The notes: generated from the sequence alone by a model not told the origin. DNA of 64,000 nt from Lineus longissimus (GCF_910592395.1 NC_088325.1:9426109-9490108), one strand, 5' to 3'; numbered from the stretch's first letter, positions 22,329 through 37,300 are shown. Made by a program: numbers and translations.

Positions 22329-25300
22329 GTAAGTAATATTTGTCCACATTTAAAACATCACACTTTTGGCTGTTTACTGTTGAAATGGATATTATCACCA
22401 TAATATACAAATTGCATGTACAGTCCTTCCAAAAAGAAAATGTCCGCCGTTTTTTTTAATATCACTGAGATGAAATAAGATATTTGAATGCGAATTTCAG
22501 CAGAGTATGGCACATTTAGTTAGTCATATATCTGTTGTATTTGGATGCACCTAATTCCATCCCTTCGTTTTGTAACAAATATTAAAAAAGGTATAAAATA
22601 AAAAATTCACATGAGTCCATCAACTGTGCTTTATGACCATCATATTTTTAGACTTGCAATTTCATAGAATGAGTTCGATTGTTATGACAATCGCACATTT
22701 TTGCTTTAGATTTTTATGTTATTTTTTCAATCCTTCCATAACCTTTGATAAAGACCCTCAATCTCTCATGTATGCGCTGAGTTGGCCATAAAGAACATCA
22801 CTGACTGCATTGCTGACTATGAAGGCTGTTCTCAAAGGTCCCCAGCTGTCTGGAAAAAACAATCACCCGTAGCGAGCTAAAACTGATCTTCAAAATGAAC
22901 GAATTTAACAGGAATTTTCTACAAATGAAAGCAAACAAAACCTTTGTTGCATTATAGTTCATCCATAAATTGTGAGAAGAACGAAAATGAAATAAAATAA
23001 AAAAGTTACTTTTTGGACATTTTTAAAATTGCCTGTTGCATAATGAAGAGACAAGATTAGCTGGGTCCAACAGATACATGCCTCAATTATCTTATTCTAT
23101 CTCTGTGATATTTACAAAACCTGTGGACATATACTTCCTGGTAGGACTGTACAGTCTCGGCTAGAAATCATTAACCACCGGATATTTGTAAATCACTCCG
23201 TGATGATCTCCCAATATTTTTTCACCAATTTTTGATGCATGGTTATTAGATCATGTGTCCATTATTTGGCATAGTGATTTTTCCGATCAATAGGCTGACT
23301 TGGGTTTCACCGTTGTTCGACGTTTGCCGATCGATTGAGATTTTCGGAAACTTTCTCAATTCCTGAAAATTGTGATTAACCTGTAAAATCGTCCAGTGTC
23401 TGCATAGTTGATTATCGCCTCCCAACATTTTCAAAATATTTGATTTTTTAACCTAAAAAGTTCAACTTTGTTGGGATTTTTGCACTCTGCTTTCGTGTCC
23501 AGTGAACAACACTCTGAGATGACCCCTCAAGCTTTACTAGATTCCGATCGACCATAGTTCAATTTTGGATGGCCTCGGCCAAATATAATAAGCAGTCTTC
23601 CACCCTCACGCCATGTCCTTCAAAAATGCTGAATGCAGATGAGTTTCAACCATTCAATTCAATCAGGATGTCAATTATGCAACTGATGGTCTCTGGGAAA
23701 ACCACTAAAGCCAACCATACAAATCCAAAGGGTGGTCAAATTCGGTTGGAATTTATTCAGGCAGCCCGACCCTCTCCCGTATATTTTAGATTCCTCAACC
23801 GATAACTTCTATATAAGAAAACATCAAACATACATGTGGTTTAGATATTGAAATTTTGAATTCAATTTAAATTTCTACGCTCCGTACCGATCCGCAAGCT
23901 AGGGTCCGACTACAGAATACGCCCGACTCCCTGCTGTGCGGAATTGACTTTGGTCAACGCTCTGTCCCAGCGCACTTTTTTGGTGGTTTATGTTCAAACC
24001 ATTCGTACATTAGTGACTTATCTGTGTATTCTAGTGCAACTGTTACATGCATCATCATCGATAAAGTTTTTTTTCAACAATCATCTATTCCCACTTAACG
24101 TTTAACAATGTATCAATATGTTGTTGCACTTTTTATATGGCCCGTGTGTAAAACGGGCGTCGCTGGCCTTTTGGTTTGGGGAAAGGGGAGGGCATGACAC
24201 CTTTGAGCTGTTTCGGTCAAAACAACATTTTTGGTGACTCCTGATCCCCCTCCCCGCTAGCTACGCCCCTGTGTATACAAGGCATAATATCGTGTTGCTT
24301 TTCCAATTTCAGGTACTCTTGGGCTCACGGTGAAGAATACCTTCAGCAATTCACGGCCGCGCCTGGGCGATACAACAACGCTAATGTGCAACGTTGCGGG
24401 TGGAACTGCCAGCTATGTCGTGTGGTGGAAGGACAAGAGTCACAACAGAGGAACAGTTCATATGACGTTAAATTGTTTCGTTGATGAAGATTCGGTAAAT
24501 GATTCCAAATCAAGATTGACGAAGAGTCAATGCGATGAGAACAATTTTAATTTTAAATTAAGTAATGTTCAAATATCGGACAGTGGAGATTGGGGGTGTG
24601 AGGCAGATGGACGCGAGGCCACAACCAGACTGAGATTGGAGGTTTTAGGTAAGTTTTAATTTAAGAGCTGAGTAGCATTCATCTTCAAACAAATCACTTT
24701 GTATGTTGAGGGCATACTGGAGCAAGATCAGCTGACGGTCGTGGCATGCTATTGCCTGATATGTATTGTGATTACGCCGAAACCGTTTCGTAAAATTAGG
24801 TAATCCCAGCCTCACTTCGGTAAGTAGTCCCCTCGACTTACTAAGTCGTAACCCCAAGATTATGAAAATGACAGCAAAATCGAGAAAACAATCGTTATTT
24901 AATAACAACATTTTGAAGTCTTCACCCCGACTTACTAAATCTTGCCCCCGAGATAATGGGGAGGCTGAGATTAGGGACTTACCACAGATCCTTATTCGTA
25001 CGGATAGACATGCACACAAAATTAATCATCTTTCTACAGTTTTATCCGTACCGTACACGTATAAGTAATAATAATAATAATAATAAAACGATATTTGTAT
25101 GGCGCCGCTCATGTATATATCGCGGCGCCTCACAAAGATAAAAATAAATAGGCCTAGATACATTACTTAAAAACATTACGTAAAAGGTACTAATACATAT
25201 TATAAAATGATTTGAAAAGGTGGGTCTTCAGACTCTTCCTGAAAGCTGGCAGCGAGCTGGCAGATTTTATTGCCATAGGGAGATCGTTCCAGAGCCTTGG

Positions 25301-28300
25301 GGCTGCAACTGAGAAGGAACGATCTCCAATGGTACGCCTAGTGCGTGGTACTGCCAGCTTCAGGGAGTCTGAAGACCATAGTGATCTGGTTGGAGTATAA
25401 AACTCAAGTTTTAGATAAAATGGTGACATGTTGCGCAAACACTTGAAGACAAAGACGAGTAGCTTAAAATCAATCCGTAGCTTTACGGGCAGCCAATGTA
25501 GTTTAAACAGGACTGGAGTAATATGTTCACGAGAGCTACTGAGTGTTATCAGTCTAGCAGAACGATTTTGAAGTCTCTGGAGACGTGCAATTTGTGCAGC
25601 AGAAGCACCAGCCAGAAGTGAGTTGCAGTAATCTAAACGCGATGTCACGAGGGAGTGGACTGCAGTCTTGCAGGTGTCAGTGTCAATGACACTCCGAATC
25701 TGACCAAGCTGTCCAAGGTGGAAACTGCAACTTGACAAGATGCTACCAACTTGACGTTGCATGGTCAGTTGGGAGTCGAGCTCCACACCCAGACTTCGAA
25801 CATGACATCTTGGCTTAATCATTGCATCGCAAAGTATCATTGGAAAGTTACTATTCTCAACCTCCTAATAAGTCATCCCCGAGTCATCCCACTCAGAAAA
25901 AAAGGAACAAAAGAAAAGATACAATAGCCTCTCACATTAGAAATACACTGCAAGTGTAATAATAGCGGACAGTCAGAACAGTGCATACTGGTAACCATAG
26001 CGGACAGTCTGCCTTTCATCACTGCATTTTAAGTCACTTTGAGCCAATTGTTTCTCCTCACATAGGCGTATTCTGTCGAACATGCTACACAGCACAGCAC
26101 ATGCAATAGTCTTCACCACTTAGGCAGATATGGTAGGAATAAGACAAGTTGTACCGCAAATTAAGCATAGCCTACAAAAACGAAGTTTTCTATACTAATT
26201 CTGGACAGCCACATCAATGTAAATATGTTAAGAGCTCACTGTGTACAAGCGCGTCAAAAGCAGATATACTAACAGAAAGTACATGGGCTAATTCTTTATT
26301 GTACATGCATCGGGTGGACAAGTGCACATATTAATGTGGGCGACGATGTATAGCCCAACGATTCGCATTGAAATACCCTTTCATAACAGAAGAATGCGAC
26401 CAATGGACACGATACTTTCGGGAGATATAGCATTATTGTTTGTACACTGCGGAGATGTGTTCAAGTAATCATCTAGAAACACCCACCAGCAAATCAATGT
26501 CAAACATGTATGTGCTTTAAATTTGTCATTGTCGTCTGTGTAGCAGAGGAAAAACATCAAGGTCCAACCGGAATGATGCCACGGGTCACCGTTGGTTAGC
26601 TGAACTCTCTACATTTCATTTTGATATCTCATATGTTCCTGGTGCGTCTAATGTAGATGCAGATGTTTTGTCAAGGTTTCCTTGGTCCAAGGTTGAAATG
26701 GAAAGTGTTAAGGCAATTTGTCAAGCAGTGCAGACTGATTGCAACTTTGTGGATTCTTTATGTTTGTCTGTATCGGACGATTTGTCGACTGCAGAGGCGA
26801 TCTTGGTAGATTCTCCTTGGCCAACTGTTGATATCAGGGCAGGCCAGCAGTCTGACCCTGCTGTTAGTAAATTATATCGTTGGGTCGAGTCCGAGGAGCG
26901 ACCAAAAATGTGGCCGATATCTTAGGCCATTGGTCAATTCACTTAACTCATCATCATCATCTTCATCATGTCCCGCAGCTGTTAGGCCATTGGGGCGACG
27001 CTGCATGCATGACTACTTGGCACCATAGGGATCGGTCCTCTGCAAGGCGGATCAGGTCCTCTGTTCTACGTCCTGTCCAATCTTTTCTGTCATCCATCCA
27101 GATCCTCTTTGGGCGCCCTCGCTTTCGCTTTCCCTCAACTGTGCCCTGCAAGATCGTATTTGCCAGGGCTTCCTTGGCTCTGGTCACATGGCAAAACCAT
27201 CTCAGTTTCCTCTTCTTGGCAACTGCCAACAGGCTGTCGTTACGTCCAATGTGCTGGGTGACCAGCCCTCTGACCTGGATGTTGGTGGTGTGTGACGTGT
27301 AGTGGATGTTTAGAAGCCTTCTGTAGCAGTTTAGCTCGAACGCGTTGATGCGTTTCTCAGTCTCAGTGTTCAGCGTCCACGACTCAGCAGCATATAGGAA
27401 CACCGAGATCACCAATGATCTTAGTAGGTGAAGCTTTGACTGCATAGAGATGTTCCTATCTCGCCAGATCCTCTTCAGTCTTGCCAGGGCTGCTGTAGCT
27501 TTGGCAATTCGAACCTTCACCTCCTTCAGTGATGTCCCATCTTCTGTTTGCGTAGAGCCGAGGTAGACGAAATCTGACACTTGCTCCAGATGGTAGTCCC
27601 TTATGCACACATCTATCTGCTCCTGGCCGCCGGATACCATGGTCTTCGTTTTCTCCAGATTGATCTCCATACCATATCTGCCGCTGGTATTGTCTACTTT
27701 GTGGGAGTGGTCAATCTGGTCCTTCGGTGAGCCATGCAGGAGGTCGATGTCGTCAGCGAATCTAAGATTGCTTATCTCTCGACCCGAGATCGCCACGGGG
27801 GACTCTAGTTCGGTGCACGCTTCTGCCATGATGTTCTCGAGGAATATGTTGCATAGGGTTGGTGAGAAGAGACAGCCTTGTCTTACGCCAACGTTGGTTG
27901 GAAAGCAATCGCTGAATCACTTAACTACTGCAAGAATAATATGAGAACACATGTATTTGACTGAATGCATATGGAATGGCACTGATCACAAAGTATCAAT
28001 ATACAATTTACAGAAACTGGAGTATGTACATACCTGCAAGAATAATATGAGAACACATGTATTTGACTGAATGCAAGTATGGAATGGCACTGAGCCACAC
28101 CAAACATTAACTTAAGAAGGCTGAATATATATATTATGTAATCTTAAAGGTGTTAAAAGTATTTAGACTATGATAGTTGAGGTAAGGTGAAGATCATGGT
28201 GTGCTGCCATCTACTACCTGGCAACACAACCACAACAAGTAAAGGCATTAACTCATTCACCAACATCTGCTAGAGTTATAGATAGTACCATAGTGGAACT

Positions 28301-31300
28301 GTCCGATAAAACGCACTTAGTTGGTTTGTCAATGTTTAACAACGAAAACTATATGTCCGATATGATTTTGGACAGTCGGGCGAGTAAGTAATTGAGGAAT
28401 TAATCACGCGAGTAACTAATTGAGGAATTTAATTGTTGCCTCCGTTTGGGTCTACATTTTAGCTCCACCCTCGCGGTTTTGGTAAGACAATCTATACCAA
28501 CAGTACTAGTGAGGTATCAATTTCTATTCTAAAATATCTCAAATTGAATATCGAATAAAGTAATTTTTGAATGCTTATTGACAGTTTCCATATTTTGCAG
28601 CAACCCAAGCGGTTATGGTTAACCATAGCCGCTGAACTCTAAACGGGGCCTCGTCAGTGCATTCACACTGTTAAGTGCGGTTCATTATAAATCCAGTTGT
28701 TTTGGAATTGTTGTCTGTTGCTGGTTACTCTCGTGGCAGGCGCTATCGATGATCGTGATCGACCACACCAACAAGTATTAATTTCTGTCCCATGCATTTA
28801 TTATAATCGCGGCTCGCTGCATATCGGTGTATCCCTGCTGTATTTTTTCCCTATTCGTTTTGGTAGTGACTGTTTGGCAAGCCCAGTTTACCAAACAGCG
28901 ACTTTTTTGCCCTGAATGGAGAGCCGAACCCATTGATATTGATAGTTGTCGAAGAGCTCATTATCATTCAATGGCAAAGCGGTCAACAACACTACTAAGA
29001 GTTACAGCGAATGACCTCAGCAATGTACCCAATTCATTTATTACACTAATCAGTTAATCACATACTCGTGTTTATTCCTCTCCATCGATTTTTGACGTGA
29101 AACGAGTTAATAAACGAAAACGAATCGAGAGCGAGAAATCGGCCATTTTTCATTATGCACATATTAATTCAAATATGACGTCACTGCTTTTCGATTGGCT
29201 AATGTGTTGTAAAGTATCCAGCTCGCCAAACAGGGTAGAATTATGTAAACCTGCTTGGCAAGCCAAACTGTGTTGATTATCAGTGCTGTTCGGCAAGCGG
29301 CTCTCAAAACAGGGCAAAATATACCCAGCCATTTGTTTTAGGAAGTGACTATTTGGCAAGCCCGGCTTACCAAACAGCGCCTTTTTTCTGCCCCAGATGG
29401 AGAGCCGAACTCATGCATATTCAACCATCCAGGAGCTCATTATCATTCGTGGCAACACGGTCAGCAACACTGGAGTTACAGTAAAACGCCTTTAGAAATG
29501 CACACTAATGCATTTAGCATGCTTATAAGTTAAATCACGTTTATGACTTTTTTTGTAAATCCATACAGTCATGTACATGTACATGCTGCTTCATGGATTA
29601 TTGACCAAAACCCGAGTTTAGTAACAGAAATTGAATCGAGAGCGGGAAGTCGGCCATTGTTAAATATATATAAATTCGAATATGACGTCACTGCTCTCTG
29701 ATTGGCCAATATGTTGTAACCTCTCCGGCTCGCCAAAGAGGGTAGTATTTTTGCCCTGTTTGGCAAGCCCGGCTTGCCGAACAGAGTTGATTTTTAGTAC
29801 TGTTTGGCAAGCGGCTCTCCAAGCAGGGCAAAAAAGATGCCTGTTCGGCGAGCCGCTTGCCAAATAGACCCGGCCTTTGTTTTATCCATGGCAAGATACC
29901 AACACAATAAAACAAAGCTTAATCAGCCAGCCGATATGTCATAAACTGTTGATAAAAGATACATGTACATTTTTCATGATCGTAGAATTAGCATTCCAAA
30001 TGCCTGGATGTTCAATATGTAAACAATGAGCTCTGACAGGTCTATATGCTGGTATTTTTTGTGTGGGCCTAGACAGTAATTTTCCCGCAGCATTATGCTT
30101 GAGCAAGCTAATTCGGACCGTCAATTAAACTCATATTATTAGTTTATTTTGATCCACCTCAGCATCTATGCACATGCCCTTGAATTTAGCCGGCATGATC
30201 AGAGAGGTTTAAATTCTGTGTTGATCTTGCAACAAGTGTCCTTTTTTTTAATCGAAAATATGAATATACAGATATCGTGGATGTCTGGGGTGCTCGTCAT
30301 ATTTTTTTTCTCTCATTAGCTTTCGTACATGTGTGTCAATATTAGCACCCTGGAGAATCGAAATCCTGAACTCCGGGCATCAAGTGCCAAGTCCAGGTTC
30401 GGAGTAGTCTGGTATTCCTGAATTCCGAGTCCTTCAATTGTTTCCTCCCTAAATTAGGTAGTATTTAATGGACGCGTATATTCGGATCTACATCTCTGCT
30501 TGGGCGGCGTGACGAAGCAAAAGATCGTAAAGCAAGCATAAACATGATAAGCTTTTCATTTATTGCAGCCTACCGGACGAAACCTTTAATGTGAATCTTC
30601 AACTATCGTATTCGAATGCACAAGTGGTATTAGAACTTTATTGGGTATTTGAAGGAAGGGAGTGCTGTGTTCCTAGACGCTCTATCGAGCGACTCGGAAT
30701 TCAGGAATACCAGACGACTCTGAACCAGTCTGGAGTTGGCACTTGCTACCCGGAGTTCAGGATTTTGATTCTCCGTGGTGATTAGGCCAATAGAAATACA
30801 TAACTAAAATTGGAGGGAAAAAATCTTCGAATTTCTTCAGCATGAGCTTTTAGTCCTGATCATGTCATCAACTGATCTGACTGATCGAACTATTTGTTGG
30901 CTCTGGAGGTATCATCCATAGCATGTATGTAGAGTAATTCTTACTATAACTTGAACCGAGAAATATACATGTACAAGTTTGGTCCGGTCAATTTTCCAAT
31001 TTTTACCAGAAGACTTAATTCAAAAACACAAACTCCCAAACTAAGGGCTTGATCATCTTTTTTTTCATCATTTATATGCCCATACATTACTAATCTCACG
31101 GGTTTTCGACTATGGCAAATGTTTAAGGTTTTAGAGGTCAAATAGCTCAGATTGGCTGACGGTGGAACGTTTCGACTCCACTGGAGCAATTGACTTGAAA
31201 ACTTTTATTTTATGTAACCCTATATGTTACGAAACCTTAAATACTGAATTTTAGTCCGGTTCGATTCCTAGTTCTGCTAAAGAAATTTAGAACTTATATT

Positions 31301-34300
31301 TGCCACAATCCATAAAAATCCCTTTGCAACACCGTTTAAACACAGAATACCTGTTTAGCTGTTAAAGGATGATTAACTATTAGAGGATGAGGTGTAGGAA
31401 TGTCACCTTCTGCACCATTGAATTGGAAGAGCTGGTCTGGCATTTTTTATGATGCGTTTAATGATTTATGATTCTCAGTTTTTCATAATTTTCACTTTCA
31501 AATTCTGTCAAATACACATGTAGTTACCTCTGGCACTTAACAACACTACACCTTTGTAGCAGACAATATTTTATAACCGCTTTTATTGACTGAACAAACC
31601 TAAATATCTGCGCCCCCGACCAGCATGCACCAGACGTAGTGTCGATATAAGGAGAGGCAAGTCGGTGGTCGGTGAGCGGCCTCGCTATAAACAATAAGCA
31701 AATCATTACAAGTGTCATTGTCTATTGAACCAACCTGATGGGAGATGCTTCAGCCTACGATACCTGGCCTTCGTCATTGAGAGGTAATCGCAATTCAAAT
31801 TGGAATACGCATATTTTTACGCAACAAAAATACCTAAAAGTATAGGTTAGGTTAAGACGTCTATGTTTATAAATGTTTGAACCCACTTCTCAATTGGAAA
31901 CAATATATTTTCCTTCCTTTTGGTAACAACTTACCTTTACAACTAGCCCCCCCCCCCCCCCCACCCCCCACCCCCACCCCCCCCCCCCCCCCCCACCCCA
32001 AGACTAAATTGTACTGACTGCACAGGCAGTCTAAACCTTACTACATGCTATCGGTAATATCCTCTCTCATTCCTTGTTTCCAGTTCCACCCCTCACCCCA
32101 ACAGTAACGAACCCATCGCCGGTCATTGTCGGAGACACTGCAAATTTGACCTGCAATGCCGAAAATGTCAACGTCACGAAACCAGTCACGTACACGTGGA
32201 CTAAAAATGGCAACACTGTTTCACCAGGGACCAGTGCACCCGGTATTCTTCATTTTTCGTCCGTCACGAAGGAATATGCAGGGAAGTATGTTTGTGACGC
32301 GAAAAATGATGCTGGATCAAAGGAAAGCAGTGAACTGGATTTCGTTGTATATTGTGAGTATTATTCTTTTTTTTGTTTATACAAATTAAGGACTATTACA
32401 CCTTACACCTATAATGCATAGTGCATACTATATGCATGGTTGAAACAGCATCTTACTTACTTGCTTACTTAGGCATGTTAGGTGGCATGGGGGTTTAATC
32501 ACGGTCCTCCACTCAAGTCGGTTGGTAACTTTCCGTCTGGCTGACTCCCATGTGAGGTCTTTCTCTCGGAGTTCCTTCTCCATGGATCTTCTCCATGTTT
32601 CCTTCGGTTTGCGCATGCCCCTCTTTAGCTCTCCTCGCGAGCGGAGTCCACGTTAATGCTGTTCTAGGTAAGGAGTCGGTCAACATGTGTAATTCGTGAC
32701 CGATCCAGTGCCATCTTATTTTTCTTACAACTTCAGAGATTGGTTTCAGCTTGCATCTAGCAGTATGTCTTGGTTATTGATAATCCTTGGCCAGTAGATG
32801 CCTTAATTCTTCTCAGACACTTCGTTTGGAATGTGTCCAGCTTTTGGCCGATCGTATCTTAGTTCCATTCAATTTCTGCATAACGTTTTAATGATATCTA
32901 TGGGGTATAACCAGTCAACATTCTTACAGTTTGAGGGGTCAAATATCAATAGTTTTTCTTTACCAGTCAACTCAATCAACCCCGTTGATGATTTCGACAA
33001 ATGTCAAAGCATCACATACTCGTTATTAAAAGCCGATTTTGTTGATAAAGATAAAACATGGGTTTTGGTTCTTTGCAATATTGGTCGACACCATCAGCAG
33101 GACTGATTTGACATGTGACGATATCGATTGACACTTTATTGGATGAGCCCGGTGATCAGATGTGTACTGTGGAGTGAGTCTGGGGAAAGGACCTTTTGTA
33201 CAGAATCTACTATTCACTACAAGATGATTAAGTTCTAAATATGTGCGGGGATTTGCCGGTTTACGCGTGGTAGTTTTAAAATTACATTGTAATGTGGCAT
33301 GTCGTGTTGAAAGAGTATCAGCTTGAGCATAAAACTGTAACCAGTCTTGGGTTTTATCTCCAGATGCACCAGATTCTTTGCAATTGAAAACAACAACTCC
33401 GCCGCATAATTCCAAATCGGAAAACCAAACGGAAACATTTACATGTGAAGCTATTGGCGGCATTCCGGTACCATTAGTGAAATTAATACGGCTGGAGGGG
33501 ACTACGAAAGAGGCGCTGATTCTGGGAAATAGTCGTGTTTTAATTTTTACGAGGCGAATGATGCGACAGGATAATCAGGTCGAGTTCTACTGTGAGGCGA
33601 CTGGACCAGGAATTCCCAATCGCATGATGTCCATGGTGATCACATACAACGTATTTTGTGAGTAACGATCTTACTGATTAGCGATCTTTCTAATTCCCCG
33701 ACACTAACACATTCCCAGAAGCGCACAGTTGTCCAAATTGATGCAGTGCACAATTTGAAAACGTACAGATAAATAGCGCAATAAAAAGCATGTATTCATA
33801 TATATGATAGAGCCCCGCTTAAATATTCGACACCACCTTCTTGTTTTATGCTGAATGGTAAATATTCACCCCAAATGCCATTTCATACCCGGTAGTTTTC
33901 AAGTCAGCTTGACGTCCGAAGCGAATAAGCATATTATGTGTGTGTGGTAGAAGATCCGCTAGTCCGAAGGCCCGCTCATCCGAAAATAAACAAAGGTCCA
34001 CTGGTTCGAAACAAAATTGTGATCGTGAATGTTTAGTTATAATTACGATAAGCTAGTTATCTAAACATCAAATAATATTTAGAGCAATTGGAAAAAATAT
34101 ACTGTATTTCTTTCAAATAACAGTGTACGTGATTTTTATTCATGTAGGGCCAACCCTAAGCAGCGACTCTAATTCACAATCATTTTGCAACATTAAACGT
34201 ATTTATAAGTTTGCCGTGCCAAAAAACATGTAGGGACATTTTTGTCAAAATGCATTTTTGCGAAATTCGTTATGGGTCACCCTGTAATTTCATGACACCA

Positions 34301-37300
34301 AGACCAGCGCGTCAATGACTTCAATGAACCTAACAACACCTTGATGTCTAAAAGCCGAACGAGTCCGGTGACTTCTTTTCAAAAATACCTGACCAGTGGC
34401 TCAATCATCTGTTCGCAGTTCCACACAACGTCCAGGTCAAACTCAGCAAGACGACTGTGAATGAGAATGACTCTGTATGGTTTGAGTGCACCGCCGGTGG
34501 GGGCAACCCAGAGCTCATTACGCGGTACCAGTGGCTCTGGAAGAAGAGTGGCGCCACCTCGGAACAAGTCATCCAGGACACCGCGACCAGCACACAGAAT
34601 GGGAAGTTCTTGGAGTTCGTGCGTATTCCATATGATAAGAGTGGGACGTTCACCTGTAAGGTTTGGAACAATGGTGAAATGGGACAGGCGTCGACAGTCC
34701 TCAATGTACACTGTAAGTTACGTTAATTGTTTTTTCTGCATGATATATTGAGCGATAGTCAAGAAGGCTTATTTCGAGTTTCGACGTGAACTGTTTCGAT
34801 ACATGTACTGTGAAAGAGTAGAGACCAATACTGGCGATTTAGTGCAACTATATTTCGCCTAGCTTGCTGCTCCTTATAGAGTCCCTTTAATATGAATCAG
34901 GTTGAATCATTTGTATGCCCATGGCCCTAAGCCTGGTGCACTGAAATGTATTTAGGGGGCACCGCACCAGGAGTCTTCACAAAATGATGAGTTACCAAGG
35001 CGGCGTTGAACAGTGTGTAATGCGGAAGTGACATGATTAGCAAGCTAATAAGTTCTAGTTTTGTAAGACAGCTTGTCATTGGTAAATTTTAAAGTTTTGA
35101 ATTTTGAAGTCGTGTTTTGGATTTTGAAGTCCAGTTTTGAATTTCGAATTCCAGTTTTGAATTTCGAATTCCAGTTTTGAAATTTGAAGTCAAGTTTTGA
35201 ATTTTGAAGTCAGGTTTGGCATTGTTGATTTCGAATCTTCTGGGCTTTCGTAACATTGTGATATTTCACTAAATCTTGAACTGATTACTTCTATATCCGT
35301 ATATCCAAACCGATTTCTTCCTTCCCATGTATTTGAGTCCACTATAAATACAATCCAGAGGTATTAAGGTAGCAGGAAGGGATGGGCGTTTGTGGTTTCT
35401 GAGTGTGAGGGGGTATAGTGGTGTCTGTTGACTGTGCTTCAAGAGAGACTAGGTCTTTCATTGTAGCATTGCGAAACTTTGGTCAGGTCTGTCTTTTGTA
35501 ATGACCAAGTCGCTTCTAGAGAGACTCAACCACTCACTCTCTTGATTACAGCGGCCACCTCAGCGCAACCACGCGTGCCTAATGGTATTAGGCTAAGTAG
35601 CTTCGCGCGATATGCACCATTCTAGGAAAACTCAATGAGGAAGTATGCTCATTAGCATAGTATATTTTTAGCTCCAGCTCGAGTTAATCTTGTGCAGTGT
35701 TTCTTCGGGCCAGATACATTGTGGTGGAAAACGTCTTGTGCAAAGAACACCTGGCTTGCGCCAGACTAATAAATGAAGAAGGTCTGGTTGCGCGAGACTA
35801 CTGTGATAAAAATGACAGAGACTCTGTGACGTAGGCATATACCTTTTACAATTAAAAATGCTCTATACATGCAATAGAAGAACCATGCCATCCCGAGCTT
35901 CGCGCGATATGGACCATTCTGGGAAAACTCAATGAGTAAGGTATGCTCATTAGCATAATCTATTATTAGCCCCTGCTCGAGGTAATCTTGCGCAGTGTTG
36001 CTTCTGCCCACTTACATCTTGCTGGAAAACGCCTCGTCCAAAGAAGATGCCAGACTGATCAGTCAAGAACTTCTGGCTGCGCGAGACTTCTGTGATAAAA
36101 ATGACCATTGCTGTCTGGCATGCGCCAGACTAATAAGTGAAGAACTTCTGGCTGCGCGAGACTACTGTGATAAAAACCATTGCAGAGACTATGTGACGAA
36201 GGCATATATTTTTTTACAATTAAAGATGCTCTTAAAAGACGATATGGAATGATTTTTTATTAACATTTCTAGAACTATATACCTTTAATATATACCTCTA
36301 ATTATCACTTTACATCAATAGGTCGGCGATAGGTCACGTGCTTTTCTTTCCTCGTGACAATATACAGCAAAATAGTTACTACCCCACAATCGCGCTATAA
36401 GTCCATAATAAGGCCACGGTGATCCGTTATAAATTTTTCGCCAGCTTTGCTATTTTGCCGCTACGCGGCGCGTTGGGTCCTTGCGTGAAGTTGGTAAATT
36501 AATTAAATTCGGGACTGGGGTTCACTTGGCAACTTGCACCGATAGTGTAATTCGAGCAACCCAGTTACCATTATATTGCTGGTTTAAACTAGAACGTCCA
36601 AGTTTGGCTGGGACCCGAGAGTATGTAATGTGATGTAATGTAAATATGGATTTATATAGCGCACGTTCCAGGTCGTAATGATCTGCTCACATGCGCTTTA
36701 CATCATTGACCCATATGCCCGGGTGAAAAGCACAGTCTTAGAGTAGAGTTCTGTTTACGAATCAAAGGTGTGTACATTGGGTGTACATTGCATGTACATA
36801 GTCAATCAAAATATATAATTTCGTTTAGTTGAATACATATGAATTGCCCGAATGTTGATCACTCTGGAATTTTAGTCATCTGCGAGATTTGTTGTTGTGA
36901 AAACTTGTCGTGAACAGCGGAGGGTTCGTTGATTCTCTTCAATTCAAAGTTCGAGGGAGACACGCCCTATTTGAGCACCTGCTTTCCATATCTTTTTTGT
37001 GTAGGCCTAGTGAGCATGGTCCTGCTTTATTATGGCCCTAATGATTTTTAAAGATTGATTATATACGTAGTCATCAAATTAGCCCTAATTTGGAAACCTC
37101 TTTAATTTTTCTGGCTCCGACTCCATGACGGTACACTATAGTATAGCAAGCTATCCAAAATGGCTTGAAATGGTCAAAGTATTTGCGGAATTGAAAAAAT
37201 AAAAATGGCAGTAGACTTGCATAAATCAAGCACTGGAGCTATATGTTCAAAGGCTGGTCTCATTCAGACATTTAGTTAAATACGCTGTTCAAAACACTGA

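Larger units (their letters stand above)
28858..29875. repeat. Tandem pair of about 480-510 bp modules with hairpins and CRE/CCAAT boxes
   Basis: Module 1 (about 28858-29335) and module 2 (about 29336-29875) share their full order: a GTGACT(G/A)TTTGGCAAGCCC start, GGAGAGCCGAAC, GAGCTCATTATCATTC, AATCGAGAGCG(A/G)GAA, ATATGACGTCACTGC, GATTGGC, then GGCTCGCCAAA. Several segments are inverted repeats built on (C)TGTTTGGCAAGCC and its complement. The best hairpin is 29756-29769 against 29771-29784, with 13 of 14 pairs and a 1-base spacer. No protein is evident. It lies inside receptor intron 2. Confidence 0.75.

Noticed and set aside
27928-28094. CRISPR-like repeat (two 55-bp blocks)
   Set aside because: Only two copies, eukaryotic intron context, no regular spacers.
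31141-31275. Possible tRNA or SINE promoter: TAGCTCAGATTGG near 31144 and GGTTCGATTCC near 31258
   Set aside because: The two boxes are about 115 bp apart with no acceptor, anticodon or T-arm pairing between them.
34379-34711. 110-codon minus-strand ORF at 34.4 kb
   Set aside because: It lies exactly opposite receptor exon 5 (Ig domain 4) and is an antisense shadow of that coding exon.
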